DNA of 35,903 bases from an uncultured Veillonellaceae bacterium (GCA_900318215.1 ONJV01000001.1:1-35903); one strand, 5' to 3'; positions 7,360 to 15,137 are shown, numbered from the stretch's first letter. Notes: generated by a model not told the origin, from the sequence alone. A program made the numbers and translations.

Positions 7360-7599
7360 ATGTGTCTTGCAGTCCCTGCCAAGATTCTGTCCATCCAGGA
7401 CGCCCTCGCGAAGGTCGAGCTTTCGGGCGTGACGAAGGATGTCTCGCTCATGCTGCTCCCCGAGGCGAAAGTCGGCGACTACGTGCTCGTGCATGCGGGC
7501 TTTGCCATGCAGATCGTCGATGAAAAGGAAGCCGAGGAGACGTATGCGCTGCTCGACGAGATGAACGGCGCGCCACGCACCGTGGAGGCGCTTTCATGA
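7360..7599 (+). CDS. hypC: Hydrogenase maturation chaperone HypC/HybG
   Basis: Small chaperone that binds the large-subunit precursor and, with HypD, carries the Fe(CN)2CO unit. The 79-aa product starts MCLAVPAKI, with the essential Cys2, followed by a beta-barrel-like sequence (VELSGVTKDVSLMLLPEAKVGDYVLVHAGFAMQ). GGAGGT (about 7345-7350) lies 9 bases before ATG 7360. Its stop overlaps the hypD start (ATGA), so the two partners are translationally coupled. Confidence 0.96.
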   Translation: MCLAVPAKILSIQDALAKVELSGVTKDVSLMLLPEAKVGDYVLVHAGFAMQIVDEKEAEETYALLDEMNGAPRTVEALS

Positions 7600-8741
7600 C
7601 GGCCGCCTCGCAGGCAGCGGCCGCAGACGGCAAGCTCACGCGAAAGGAAGAACGCGAGGCCGCGCAGGCGCTCGTCGCCGAGATTCGGCGCCTCGCGGTG
7701 GAAATCGGGCGGCCGCTCCGCTATATGGAGGTCTGCGGTACGCACACCGTCTCGATTTTCCGCGCGGGCATCCGCCAGCTGCTGCCTGAGAACGTCGCGC
7801 TCGTCAGCGGCCCGGGCTGTCCCGTCTGCGTCACGGCCGACGACTACATGGACAAGGCCATCGCCTATGCCCATCGCGATGACGTCATCCTCGCGACGTT
7901 CGGCGACATGCTGAAAGTGCCGGGCTCCCAGTCGAGCCTCGCCGAGGCGAAGGCCGAGGGCGCCGACATCCGCATCGTCTATTCGCCGCTCGACACGCTG
8001 GCCATCGCACGCGAAAACCCCGCCAAGAAAGTCATCTTCCTCGCCGTCGGCTTCGAGACGACGGCCCCGACGGCCGCCGCTCTCGTACTCGCGGCCGAGC
8101 AGGCGGGGCTGCAGAACGTCTACCTGCTCTCGTCGCAGAAGCTCGTGCCGCCAGCGCTGCGGGCGTTGCTGACCGACCCGGAAGTCCGCGTCGACGGCTT
8201 CCTGTTGCCGGGGCATGTCTCTGTCGTGACGGGGCTCGACGTCTTCCAGTTCGTCGCGGACGAATTTCATACGCCCGGCGTCGTGACCGGCTTCACGCCC
8301 GTGGCCATCCTGCGCTCGCTCGTGCGCCTCCTGCAGCAGACGGCGAAAGGCGAGGCACGCATCGAGAATGAATACGAGAGCGTCGTGCAGACGGCGGGCA
8401 GCCCCGCCGCACGACGCACACTCGCCGAGGTCTACGAGACCGTCGACGCCCCGTGGCGCGGCATCGGCGTCATCCCGCAGTCGGGCCTGCGCATGAAAGC
8501 GGCGCACGCCGCCCACGACATCGAGCGCCTGCTGCCGATGGACATCCCTGTGGGCGACAACCACCCCGGCTGCCGCTGCGGCGAGGTCCTGCGCGGCATC
8601 GTCACGCCGCGCGAATGTCCGCTCTTCGGCAAAGTCTGCATCCCCACCCACGCCATCGGCCCCTGCATGGTCTCCGTCGAAGGCGTCTGCGCCGCATGGT
8701 ACAAATATGGGCAGGGGAGATTTGAGTTTGGAAAATCATAA
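7596..8741 (+). CDS. hypD: Hydrogenase maturation scaffold protein HypD
   Basis: FeS scaffold on which the Fe(CN)2CO group is assembled with HypC. The 381-aa product has MEVCGTHT (C47, iron ligand), SGPGCPVCV (C75, C78), GFETTAPT, DNHPGCRCGEVLRG, and the C-terminal cluster region CPLFGKVC...AIGPCMVSVEGVCAAWYKY. Length is usual. It overlaps hypC by 4 bases. Confidence 0.97.
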   Translation: MTAASQAAAADGKLTRKEEREAAQALVAEIRRLAVEIGRPLRYMEVCGTHTVSIFRAGIRQLLPENVALVSGPGCPVCVTADDYMDKAIAYAHRDDVILATFGDMLKVPGSQSSLAEAKAEGADIRIVYSPLDTLAIARENPAKKVIFLAVGFETTAPTAAALVLAAEQAGLQNVYLLSSQKLVPPALRALLTDPEVRVDGFLLPGHVSVVTGLDVFQFVADEFHTPGVVTGFTPVAILRSLVRLLQQTAKGEARIENEYESVVQTAGSPAARRTLAEVYETVDAPWRGIGVIPQSGLRMKAAHAAHDIERLLPMDIPVGDNHPGCRCGEVLRGIVTPRECPLFGKVCIPTHAIGPCMVSVEGVCAAWYKYGQGRFEFGKS

Positions 8742-8792
8742 AACAAGAAAGAAATACTACATCGATAGAAAAATGGAGACATGCTTCTAACG

Positions 8793-8983
8793 AAGCCCCC
8801 CTCTCAGAGGGGGGGAGGGCCACGAAGTGGCAGGGGGAGTGTCGGAGGTAGGGTAAAACGTATTGTAGGATTGGTATCTGCGACGACGTACCTTCGCAAA
8901 TATTATCGAATTTATTGCCAAGTCCTACCTTCGACACTCCTTCAGTCACCCTTCGGGTGCCAGCTCCCTCTGAAAGGGAGCCT
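8793..8983. repeat. Composite repeat: forward and reverse units in inverted order
   Basis: The forward unit 8793-8852 ends in GTGTCGGAGGTAGG; the reverse unit 8924-8983 begins CCTACCTTCGACACTCC. This is the second subfamily of inner arm (gtgtcgaaggtagg type). It occupies most of the 301 bp between the hypD stop and the hypE start. No gene is seen in the gap. Confidence 0.8.
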
Positions 8984-9042
8984 TCTGTATATGTCACGTT
9001 CCTTGAAAGATGAGAATGTGTATGAAAAAGGAAGGTCTATCT

Positions 9043-10053
9043 TTGGCAAAAGAAAATCTGATTACCCTCGCCCACGGCGCGGGCGGCAAAATGAGTGCCG
9101 AGCTCATGCATGACGTCATCGGCCCGGCGTTTTCGAATCCCCTCCTCGACGAGCTCCACGACGGCGCGAAGCTTTCTACTTCTGGCCGCCTCGCGTTCAC
9201 GACGGATTCCTACGTCGTGCGGCCGCTGTTTTTTGCGGGCGGCAACATCGGCAAGCTCGCCGTCTGCGGCACGGTCAATGACCTTGCGATGACGGGCGCT
9301 GTGCCGCGCTATCTCTCGTGCGGCCTCATTCTCGAAGAGGGCTTCCCCGTGGATGATCTGCGGCGCATCACCCAAACCATGCACGACATGGCGGCCGAGG
9401 CGGGCGTCCAGATCGTCACGGGCGACACGAAGGTCGTCGAGCGCGGCAAGGCCGACGGTATCTTCATCAACACGGCCGGTGTCGGCGAGCTCATCGACGG
9501 CGTCGACATTTCGCCGAAAAACGTCCGTCCGGGCATGAAAGTCCTGCTCTCGGGCTACCTCGGCGACCATGCGGCCGCCATTCTCGCGGGCCGTCACGGC
9601 CTCGAACTGCCGCCTGACATCACGACGGACTGTGCGCCGCTCGCGAGCCTCACGCAGGCAGTGCTCCAGGCTGCGCCGCACACGGCCGTCCTGCGCGATC
9701 CGACGCGCGGCGGCGTTGCGGCCGTGCTCAATGAAATTGCCGAGGCGTCGGGCGTCGGCATCCTCATTGACGAAGACGCCGTCCCCGTGCGCGATGCTGT
9801 GCGCGGCGTCTGCGACATCCTCGGCTTTGACCCGCTCTACCTCGCGAACGAGGGCAAATGCATCGCTTTCGTGCCCGAGGACGAAGCGGACGCGGCTCTC
9901 GCCGCGATGAAGTCCGACCCGCATGGCAAGGACGCCGTCATTCTCGGCGAGACGACAGACAAAGCCCCTGGCCAGGTCGGCCTGCGCACGACGATCGGCG
10001 GTATCCGCATCGTCGACATGCCCGTCGGCAACCTCGTGCCGCGCATCTGCTGA
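9043..10053 (+). CDS. hypE: Hydrogenase maturation protein HypE (carbamoyl dehydratase)
   Basis: HypE dehydrates the carbamoyl group made by HypF on its C-terminal cysteine to give the cyanide ligands of the NiFe site. Features are LAHGAGGKMS near the start, a PurM-like ATP-binding fold (FTTDSYVVRP, NDLAMTGA, VTGDTKVV, DPTRGGVA, EGKCIAFV), and the invariant C-terminal PRIC. I favour TTG 9043: AAGGAAGG (9029-9036) lies 6 bases upstream and the N-terminus then matches the family (336 aa). In-frame ATGs at 9010, 9016 and 9022 have poor ribosome sites but cannot be excluded. The carbamoyl donor enzyme HypF is not in this window. Confidence 0.95.
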   Translation: MAKENLITLAHGAGGKMSAELMHDVIGPAFSNPLLDELHDGAKLSTSGRLAFTTDSYVVRPLFFAGGNIGKLAVCGTVNDLAMTGAVPRYLSCGLILEEGFPVDDLRRITQTMHDMAAEAGVQIVTGDTKVVERGKADGIFINTAGVGELIDGVDISPKNVRPGMKVLLSGYLGDHAAAILAGRHGLELPPDITTDCAPLASLTQAVLQAAPHTAVLRDPTRGGVAAVLNEIAEASGVGILIDEDAVPVRDAVRGVCDILGFDPLYLANEGKCIAFVPEDEADAALAAMKSDPHGKDAVILGETTDKAPGQVGLRTTIGGIRIVDMPVGNLVPRIC

Positions 10054-10074
10054 AAATCGCCGCCTCTCGGTAGA

Positions 10075-10120
10075 CAGGCCCCCTCTAGAGGGGGCTGTCA
10101 GCGAAGCTGACTGGGGGATA
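10075..10120 (+). repeat. Interspersed palindromic repeat unit, solo and divergent
   Basis: GGCCCCCTC-ta-GAGGGGGC hairpin followed by TGTCAGCGAAGCTGAC and GGGGGA. It lies just after hypE. Two more small hairpins follow: cttagcactttagtgcttag (about 10129-10148) and gccgaccgtaggtcgg (about 10159-10174). The downstream ggtgctggagcctg matches the inner arm of other copies, so it may be a decayed composite. Confidence 0.65.
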
Positions 10121-10208
10121 AGCAGACTCTTAGCACTTTAGTGCTTAGAGGTCGCTTATGCCGACCGTAGGTCGGTAATAGTCGGGTGCTGGAGCCTGAC
10201 AATTATGC

Positions 10209-10251
10209 AAAAAAGTTGCTAAGACACACGAGATGCCTTAGCAACTTTTTT
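10209..10251. terminator. Bidirectional terminator between hypE and the HTH regulator
   Basis: aaaaaagttgctaag (10209-10223) pairs with cttagcaactttttt (10237-10251). A T run follows on both strands, so it can end both the hydrogenase transcript and the convergent regulator gene. Confidence 0.85.
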
Positions 10252-10682
10252 TACCCCAGCAATGATTTTTCCCCAAGCTCTTCCAACAGCAGATTCGCCT
10301 CCGTCACGCTCAGCCCCTTTTCGAGCGCGTGCCAGACAATGCTGTCCCAGGCATCGCGGACATAGAGGCGCGGGCAGCGGGCGTAATAAAGGAGGTGCTG
10401 GGCTTCCTTCGGCGTGAGGCCGAGCGAGAGCGCGAGTGCCAGCACTTTTTCGCGGGCGGGATGCGGTTTTTTCCCGTCAAAGATATGGTAGGCGTACGTG
10501 CGGTCGAGCCCCGAGCGCTCGGCGACGAGTGACTTCGTCAGATGCTTTTCCGCGAGCAGCCGCGCGAGCTCCTCGGCGAGCGTGCGCTCTGCGAGCTCGT
10601 CCGCATTCTCGTCAAAGTAGTCGCGCACATCGCGCGCCCCGGAGAGCGCCTCTTCGAGTTCTTCCGTGTCTTTTTTCGGCAT
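10251..10682 (-). CDS. Helix-turn-helix (XRE-like) DNA-binding protein
   Basis: 143-aa cytoplasmic protein. Residues about 30-100 form an XRE-like helix-turn-helix (LARLLAEKHLTKSLVAERSG, then LDRTYAYHIFDGKKPHPAR), with an acidic N-terminus and a helical C-terminus (KGLSVTEANLLLEELGEKS). It is transcribed away from the first kinase gene, sharing an 81-bp intergenic region that holds a perfect 7-bp dyad (10711-10730), a likely operator. It is a different subfamily from the two XRE proteins at 13035 and 18586. I infer local control of the kinase; no target is proven. Confidence 0.75.
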   Translation of the reverse strand: MPKKDTEELEEALSGARDVRDYFDENADELAERTLAEELARLLAEKHLTKSLVAERSGLDRTYAYHIFDGKKPHPAREKVLALALSLGLTPKEAQHLLYYARCPRLYVRDAWDSIVWHALEKGLSVTEANLLLEELGEKSLLG

Positions 10683-10710
10683 GGCGGTTCCCCCTCTTGC
10701 CAGATGGTTT

Positions 10711-10730
10711 TCTTTATCTTATCATAAAGA
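10711..10730. promoter_or_regulatory. Dyad in the divergent regulator-kinase intergenic region, probable operator
   Basis: TCTTTAT-cttatc-ATAAAGA: perfect 7-bp arms around a 6-bp centre, in an AT-rich patch between the divergent starts at 10682 and 10764. It is suited to binding a dimeric helix-turn-helix protein. The second kinase copy at 16604 lacks this dyad. Confidence 0.5.
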
Positions 10731-10763
10731 ATAGGAGAGAACAAGAAGAAGGGAGGTGGTCGC

Positions 10764-12287
10764 ATGGACGAGGCAGAGAGCTATCTCTTCGGGCTGTTCG
10801 AGAAAGTCCGCTGTCTGCGCGAGACGGCGCGCGGCGAGGTCTGGCTCGGCGCCGACCGCGCGGGACGGCCCGTCATCTACAAGCGCATTCGCCGCACGGG
10901 CCTGCCGCTCGCGGAGCTCAAAGCACTCTCGCATCCGCTCTGGCCGGAAATCTACGCTTTTTTCGAAGACGCGGAGGCGGGCGAGACGCACATCCTCGAA
11001 GAATGCGTGCAGGGCGAGCCGATGACGCGCCGCCTCGAAACGGAACGCTATCTCACGGAGCGCGAGGCGCGCGCGCTGCTGCTCGCGCTCGCCGACGGCC
11101 TCGCTACGCTCCACGCGGCCGGCATCCTCCACCGCGACATCAAGCCCGGCAACCTCATCGAGCAGCCGGGCGGCACCGTGCGCCTCATCGATTTCGACGC
11201 CGCGCGCATGATGCATGGCGGCGCGCCCGACACGACGTACCTCGGCACGCGCGGCTACGCGCCGCCGGAGCAGTACGGCTACGGCGCGACCGACGCGCGC
11301 AGCGACATCTACGCGCTCGGCGTGACCGTCCGCGAGCTCCTCGGCCCGGCGTACCATGGCAGCCTCGCGCGCGTGCTCGATCGCGCGACGGAGGTCGACC
11401 CGAAGCGCCGCTACCCCTCGGTCGCCGCGCTCGTGCGCGACGTGCGCTACGGCCGCCGCCTCCGCATGGCGAAAGGTTTCGCAATCGCGTTGACCGTCTT
11501 CTTGTTCGCCGCCGCCTACCTCTTTTACCTCGCGCAGACGCACCCGGGCAAAATCGAAGAGCTCGAGACGACGCCGGTCGAAGAACTCGTGCGCCATCCT
11601 GAAGAGCTCGCGCCCGACACGCGCCGCGAGGACGTGCGCGAAACGGAACGCAAGAAAGAGGGCATGCCGCCGGGCGGGACGACCGTCACGGAGATCGGCG
11701 GCGGAGCGCCATCGGACGGCGCAAAGCCGCAGGCAGCAGGTAGCGCTGCCTCCGATGATGCGAACAACGCGGCAGGGAACAGCGGTGGCGCAAGCGAAGC
11801 ACCGCCGCGCGAAGAAATCCGCGCGCACTATTATTTTAGCGATGACTGCTGGAATGCATGGACGGATGCCTTCGACTATCCTGTGAACAACGCGAGCAAC
11901 ACCGTCTACATCCCGGCGGGCGTCTGGCAGAATTGGGCAGGTGACGACACGGCGCGCACGTTCCCCGATGACGCGTACTGGCACGTCCGCGTCCACGTCA
12001 CGAACACGACGCAGGAGACATTTGCCGCGCCCGTTCTCCACATGGAATACGACGGCGGCACGCAGACAGTGGTGCAAAATTACGAAGCCCCGCCGCTCGC
12101 ACCCGGCGGCAGCATCGACTTCGACCTCCCGCTCGCAGGTCTCGCCATCGCCAATCCCGGCCACGAAGGCTACATCGGCCACGACATGACGCTCGAACTG
12201 CGCGGCATCGACCACGAGATCTACGGCGCGCGCTCCGCCGTGAGCTTCGTGCCGCGCACGATGCCGGCGAATTTCGGAAACTGGTGA
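10764..12287 (+). CDS. Membrane-anchored Ser/Thr protein kinase with extracytoplasmic sensor-like domain (copy 1)
   Basis: 507-aa Hanks-type kinase. Residues 1-225 hold the kinase: VIYK (K40), HRDIKPGN (D125, K127, N130), LIDFD (D143), APPEQYGY and DARSDIYALG. The DFG motif reads DFD and the glycine loop is reduced to ARGEVWLG; the catalytic Lys and both Asp residues are present, so activity is plausible. One membrane helix (about 236-256) leads to a low-complexity linker and a C-terminal domain (about 352-507) with many aromatic residues that I do not recognise. It is not PASTA. GGGAGGTGG precedes ATG 10764. It is paralogous to the gene at 16604; the first 86 residues differ at one position only. 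It probably senses an envelope signal. Confidence 0.85.
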   Translation: MDEAESYLFGLFEKVRCLRETARGEVWLGADRAGRPVIYKRIRRTGLPLAELKALSHPLWPEIYAFFEDAEAGETHILEECVQGEPMTRRLETERYLTEREARALLLALADGLATLHAAGILHRDIKPGNLIEQPGGTVRLIDFDAARMMHGGAPDTTYLGTRGYAPPEQYGYGATDARSDIYALGVTVRELLGPAYHGSLARVLDRATEVDPKRRYPSVAALVRDVRYGRRLRMAKGFAIALTVFLFAAAYLFYLAQTHPGKIEELETTPVEELVRHPEELAPDTRREDVRETERKKEGMPPGGTTVTEIGGGAPSDGAKPQAAGSAASDDANNAAGNSGGASEAPPREEIRAHYYFSDDCWNAWTDAFDYPVNNASNTVYIPAGVWQNWAGDDTARTFPDDAYWHVRVHVTNTTQETFAAPVLHMEYDGGTQTVVQNYEAPPLAPGGSIDFDLPLAGLAIANPGHEGYIGHDMTLELRGIDHEIYGARSAVSFVPRTMPANFGNW

Positions 12288-12293
12288 AAAACA

Positions 12294-12330
12294 TGTCCCC
12301 GCAGGACACCAAATCCTGCGGGGACATTTG
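12294..12330. terminator. Terminator hairpin H1 (tgtccccgcagga family)
   Basis: tgtccccgcagga (12294-12306) pairs with tcctgcggggaca (12314-12326) around loop caccaaa, followed by TTTG. It sits 7 bases after kinase 1 and also faces the 3' end of the YgiT antitoxin gene. Nearly the same hairpin recurs at 12968, 15208 and 18530. Confidence 0.75.
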
Positions 12331-12356
12331 TATACCAACGTGTTGAGAAAGAAGCC

Positions 12357-12581
12357 TCAAGCCGCTTCGTAATCGATGATGGCAACTTCCGTCATCATTT
12401 TTTCGAGCGCGGCGACGAGTTCGTCGAGGCGGGCGGCAACTGTGCCGCTGTAAGTCACTTCGCCGCATTGCGTGCATTTATGACACGGGACGTTGCGGAT
12501 GATGATGAAATGGCCATTGACGTCAGCCATATAATTTGTCGTGCTCGCGACCATGTCGCCTTTACAGAAAAAACATTTCAT
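12357..12581 (-). CDS. YgiT-type zinc-finger antitoxin
   Basis: 74-aa protein starting MKCFFCKGDM with a second pair HKCTQCGEV. This is the two-CxxC zinc domain of the YgiT/MqsA N-terminal family. ATG 12581 is chosen for the AAAGGAG upstream and for its ATGA overlap with the stop of the toxin-like gene; the longer frame to 12620 lies inside that gene. No separate MqsA helix-turn-helix domain is present. It probably neutralises the DUF4258 partner. Toxin-first order matches mqsRA. Confidence 0.85.
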   Translation of the reverse strand: MKCFFCKGDMVASTTNYMADVNGHFIIIRNVPCHKCTQCGEVTYSGTVAARLDELVAALEKMMTEVAIIDYEAA

Positions 12582-12895
12582 GAACGATTCTCCTTTCGCA
12601 CGCGGAAATCTGCACTCCAACGTGCTGGATCTGGCTCATACGCCGTGATGATCCAGAGCTTGCCATCACCGATGCCAACAACGATGTGAAGTTTTCGTTC
12701 GGCGGGCGTGATGCCGAGGACGAGGCAACTAGGATAGGGAAAATCATGGGGGTAATCCTCGATGATTTCTCCACGTAGCAGAGCTTCTTTGATTTCGTAA
12801 TAGCGAATGCCACGTTGCTGAAAGCGCAGCATCATGTGTTGTGTGATTTCGATGGAGTCATCGTGACAAAGCTTGTGGATGTCTTCGATGGTCAT
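12578..12895 (-). CDS. DUF4258-family toxin-like protein
   Basis: 105-aa protein with the DUF4258 pattern: ITQHMMLRFQQRGIRYYEI, GEIIEDYPHDFPYPSCLVLG, then KLHIVVGIGDGKLWIITAYEPD. DUF4258 proteins are commonly paired with YgiT-type zinc fingers and are thought to be RelE/MqsR-like ribonucleases. AAAGGAATC lies before ATG 12895. It is co-transcribed with the antitoxin (4-base overlap) from the promoter at 12929-12957. Confidence 0.85.
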   Translation of the reverse strand: MTIEDIHKLCHDDSIEITQHMMLRFQQRGIRYYEIKEALLRGEIIEDYPHDFPYPSCLVLGITPAERKLHIVVGIGDGKLWIITAYEPDPARWSADFRVRKENRS

Positions 12896-12928
12896 GATGA
12901 GATTCCTTTCGGACGGAGATATATTTTA

Positions 12929-12957
12929 AGTATAGCGGCGTCAGGATACAGCGTCAA
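12929..12957 (-). promoter_or_regulatory. Promoter of the DUF4258/YgiT pair
   Basis: On the minus strand, TTGACG (12957-12952), a 17-bp spacer and TATACT (12934-12929). Both hexamers and the spacer length equal those of the mazEF promoter at 15872-15900. The sequence just downstream (taaaatatat) is AT-rich and may hold the operator. Confidence 0.75.
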
Positions 12958-12967
12958 GAAAAAAACG

Positions 12968-13004
12968 TGTCCCCGCAGGACACCAAATCCAGCGGGGACA
13001 TTTG
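12968..13004. terminator. Terminator hairpin H2 (tgtccccgcagga family)
   Basis: tgtccccgcagga (12968-12980) pairs with tccagcggggaca (12988-13000) with one A-A mismatch; a T-rich tail follows on the plus strand and an A-rich run precedes it. It lies beyond the 3' end of the minus-strand XRE gene. Confidence 0.65.
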
Positions 13005-13034
13005 TATCATGAGAGGTAGAACGTTGCGGACGCG

Positions 13035-13385
13035 TCAAGGCGCGCTGCCGGACGTGCCCTTCTGCTCGCGCTGGTAGACGGCGTCGAGTGTGATGTCGAC
13101 GATGCCGCGCCCGGCGTCGCTGAGGCCGAGGTATTTGCGCAGCTGTCCTTCGATGCGCGTGTCGTCATGCGCGGTTTCGGGCGCGGCCGCATCCTTGCCG
13201 AGGAGGTAGTCAGCGCTGACGCCGAAGAGATCCATGAGCTCGCGGAGCTTGCGCGACGGCGCCGTGACGCCGCTCTCGTACTTGTTGTACGCCGTGCGCG
13301 TGATGCCGAGCGCGTCGGCGACTTGCTGCTGGGAGAGATGCTTCTCCTTCCGCAGCATCCGCAGCCGCAGGGCCGTGACGTTCAT
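13035..13385 (-). CDS. XRE-family transcriptional regulator (paralog 1)
   Basis: 116-aa repressor-type protein. Residues about 5-62 are a classic XRE domain: LRLRMLRKEKHLSQQQVADA, LGITRTAYNKYESG, then LRELMDLFGVSADYLLGKD. The C-terminal half contains a GQLRKYLGLSDAGRGIVDIT segment. ATG 13385 is preferred because GGAGGTGAGG lies 5-6 bases upstream; the frame also opens with GTG 13394 inside that ribosome site. It is a close paralog of the protein at 18586-18939, and the two promoter regions also match (TTCATC, N17, TATAAT and a GTGA-N7-TCAC box just upstream). Confidence 0.9.
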   Translation of the reverse strand: MNVTALRLRMLRKEKHLSQQQVADALGITRTAYNKYESGVTAPSRKLRELMDLFGVSADYLLGKDAAAPETAHDDTRIEGQLRKYLGLSDAGRGIVDITLDAVYQREQKGTSGSAP

Positions 13386-13417
13386 GGGCCTCACCTCCGA
13401 TTTTCCCGATATGCTAC

Positions 13418-13465
13418 ATTATAGGAGTGATTTCCGGCTGGATGAAAGACGTGAAGTATAATCAC
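13418..13465 (-). promoter_or_regulatory. XRE paralog 1 promoter with GTGA-N7-TCAC box
   Basis: Minus strand: -35 TTCATC (13446-13441), 17-bp spacer, -10 TATAAT (13423-13418). A gtga-agtataa-tcac box (13451-13465) lies 4 bases upstream of the -35. The same layout occurs at XRE paralog 2, so this is probably the binding site of these regulators. Confidence 0.7.
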
Positions 13466-13509
13466 TTATTGATTTTGATGGAATTGTACTAAATAGCAAC
13501 TTTTTAGAC

Positions 13510-13561
13510 TTTACAAATTGATAATTCGTAGTATAATGAAAATATAGTGAAATAAACTCAC
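13510..13561 (+). promoter_or_regulatory. Promoter of the zinc-ribbon operon with GTGA-N7-TCAC box
   Basis: TTTACA (13510-13515), 16-bp spacer, TATAAT (13532-13537). The box gtga-aataaac-tcac (13547-13561) covers the expected start point, a position suited to repression. Confidence 0.65.
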
Positions 13562-13619
13562 GTATTCGTATGACGAAATCCGCAAGGATGATGATGGGGA
13601 ATCCAAGGGAGGAGTGCAT

Positions 13620-14405
13620 ATGAAAGTTTGTGAAACGTGTCAGAAGGAATATCCGGACGACGTCAAATTCTGCAAGACGTGCGGAACGCCGCTGATGGAA
13701 AAACAGGAAGCGTCGTTCTGTCCGTATTGTGGCGCGAAGCTCGATGCAGACAGCCGGTTCTGTCCATCGTGCGGCAAAGCTGTGGAAGGAGAAGAAGCGG
13801 CGGGCACTGGGGCTTCGCCTGCGGCAACGGATGTTCCAGCGCAGGACGATGCTCCGTCAGCGCTTGCACCCGTCGAAGAGGTGCCGCCGGTTGCTCTGGA
13901 CGAACGGTTCCAGCTGTCGAGTGGCGGCATCGTGCTGCACTCGGGCGCACCGTTGCCATCAAAGACGGGCTGGTGCAAGTGGGCTTATATTGCAGGGCTG
14001 CTGCTGCTTCTTGCCGGTGGATTTGGACTGATTGTCCTTCTGTTCACTTATGCGATTGAATACAATATCATCCAGTTTCAGAAAGATAAGCTGCGTCGCA
14101 TGAAGTTCAAATTTGTGTCACCGGTGACGACGGATGATATCTATAGCCGCCTTCAGCCGGTGCTCATGAAGAAATATGGAAACGCGATGCAGTTTGATCG
14201 GGAGGACGATACGATCGTTGTCCGGTATGATGAGGTCATCTATGACATCAATCCGAATGAGGATGGCACGGTTTCCATCTGGTGGCGGAAATCTCTTGCT
14301 GGAGCGTTCTTGAGGTTCCGTGAGGGGAAACTCTACCGGAAGATTCGCACGGGAACGGCGCTGATCGCTTACGAGCTTCAGCAGCAGTTCGGCGTGCATG
14401 AGTGA
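13620..14405 (+). CDS. Double zinc-ribbon membrane protein
   Basis: 261-aa protein. Residues 1-55 hold two zinc ribbons (CETCQKEYPDDVKFCKTCG and CPYCGAKLDADSRFCPSCG). A Pro/Ala-rich linker, a single membrane helix (WAYIAGLLLLLAGGFGLIVLL, about 123-145) and a C-terminal domain of about 110 residues of unknown family follow. AAGGGAGGAG (13604-13613) lies 6 bases before ATG 13620; the frame also has GTG 13614. It is the first gene of a two-gene operon with 14430. Such zinc-ribbon single-pass proteins often act as scaffolds or kinase partners, but no function is assigned. Confidence 0.8.
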   Translation: MKVCETCQKEYPDDVKFCKTCGTPLMEKQEASFCPYCGAKLDADSRFCPSCGKAVEGEEAAGTGASPAATDVPAQDDAPSALAPVEEVPPVALDERFQLSSGGIVLHSGAPLPSKTGWCKWAYIAGLLLLLAGGFGLIVLLFTYAIEYNIIQFQKDKLRRMKFKFVSPVTTDDIYSRLQPVLMKKYGNAMQFDREDDTIVVRYDEVIYDINPNEDGTVSIWWRKSLAGAFLRFREGKLYRKIRTGTALIAYELQQQFGVHE

Positions 14406-14429
14406 TTTGTTTTTTGAGGAGGGAAAAAG

Positions 14430-15137
14430 ATGACAGCGATTTGTGTGATTCTCGTAGCCCTTTCCCTCATAGCGATCGTGCTTGGCTTGATCAAGCCGTC
14501 GCTTGTCATCCGCTGGGGCGATCCGGACAAACGGACGCGTGGAAAAGTCTTGAAGACGTATCTGATTGCTTTTGTCGTATTTTTTGGCCTCGGAATGGCG
14601 GTTGATAGAATGCCGTCTTCTGACGACGAGAAACCTGCGACGACTTCCTCGCAGCAGGCATCGTCTTCGTCGTCTTCTTCGTCAAGCGTATCTTCGGGTG
14701 CAGCGACGAAAAAAGAGTCGGAGCCGAAATGGAACAAATCGGAGCCGGAAGCAGAGAAGAATGGAAATGCGAACATTGCAATCAAGGAGCTGAAGAAAGT
14801 CGGGGATATGAAACCTGTTGCCGAGCAGGTGGATCCGGCAGAGCTCATGAAGCGCCCGTGGGATTATTACGGCAAGGTTGTTTCTTACAGCGGCAGGATT
14901 TCTGATATCGGAGACAATCCTCCGGGCAGCCCGGAGTCGAAAGCCTTCGGTGGCGATACGTACACGGTTGTCGTCATGGGAGATGGCGATTCATCTGTGC
15001 AGGCAATTATGTCAGGCAAGAGCGGTTCCCTGCAGAAAGACCAGCAGGTTACGATTTACGGATTCCCTGTTGGCACGATGAAACTGCAAAACCGTATGGG
15101 CGGCCAGAACAATGCTGTGTTGCTGATCGGAAAATAA
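14430..15137 (+). CDS. Membrane protein with Ser-rich linker and OB-fold-like C-terminal domain
   Basis: 235-aa protein. Two N-terminal membrane helices (about 3-22 and 41-58) are followed by a Ser-rich stretch and a charged linker. The C-terminal domain (about 130-235) reads ELMKRPWDYYGKVVSYSGRI, then VVVMGDGDSSVQAIMSG and DQQVTIYGFPVG. This pattern resembles the tRNA_anti-like/OB-fold domain often attached to zinc-ribbon or lipoprotein partners. GAGGAGGG lies before ATG 14430, 24 bases after the previous stop. The GC content is lower than in the neighbouring housekeeping genes, which suits an accessory region. Confidence 0.75.
   Translation: MTAICVILVALSLIAIVLGLIKPSLVIRWGDPDKRTRGKVLKTYLIAFVVFFGLGMAVDRMPSSDDEKPATTSSQQASSSSSSSSSVSSGAATKKESEPKWNKSEPEAEKNGNANIAIKELKKVGDMKPVAEQVDPAELMKRPWDYYGKVVSYSGRISDIGDNPPGSPESKAFGGDTYTVVVMGDGDSSVQAIMSGKSGSLQKDQQVTIYGFPVGTMKLQNRMGGQNNAVLLIGK

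Noticed and set aside
4894-10120. CRISPR array suspected from many similar palindromic repeats
   Set aside because: Units are unevenly spaced, in both orientations, lie between genes and have no equal-length spacers or cas genes.
10251-10682. HTH gene plus kinase as a type II toxin-antitoxin pair
   Set aside because: The kinase is a full-length membrane protein and not HipA-like; the genes are divergent and not co-transcribed.
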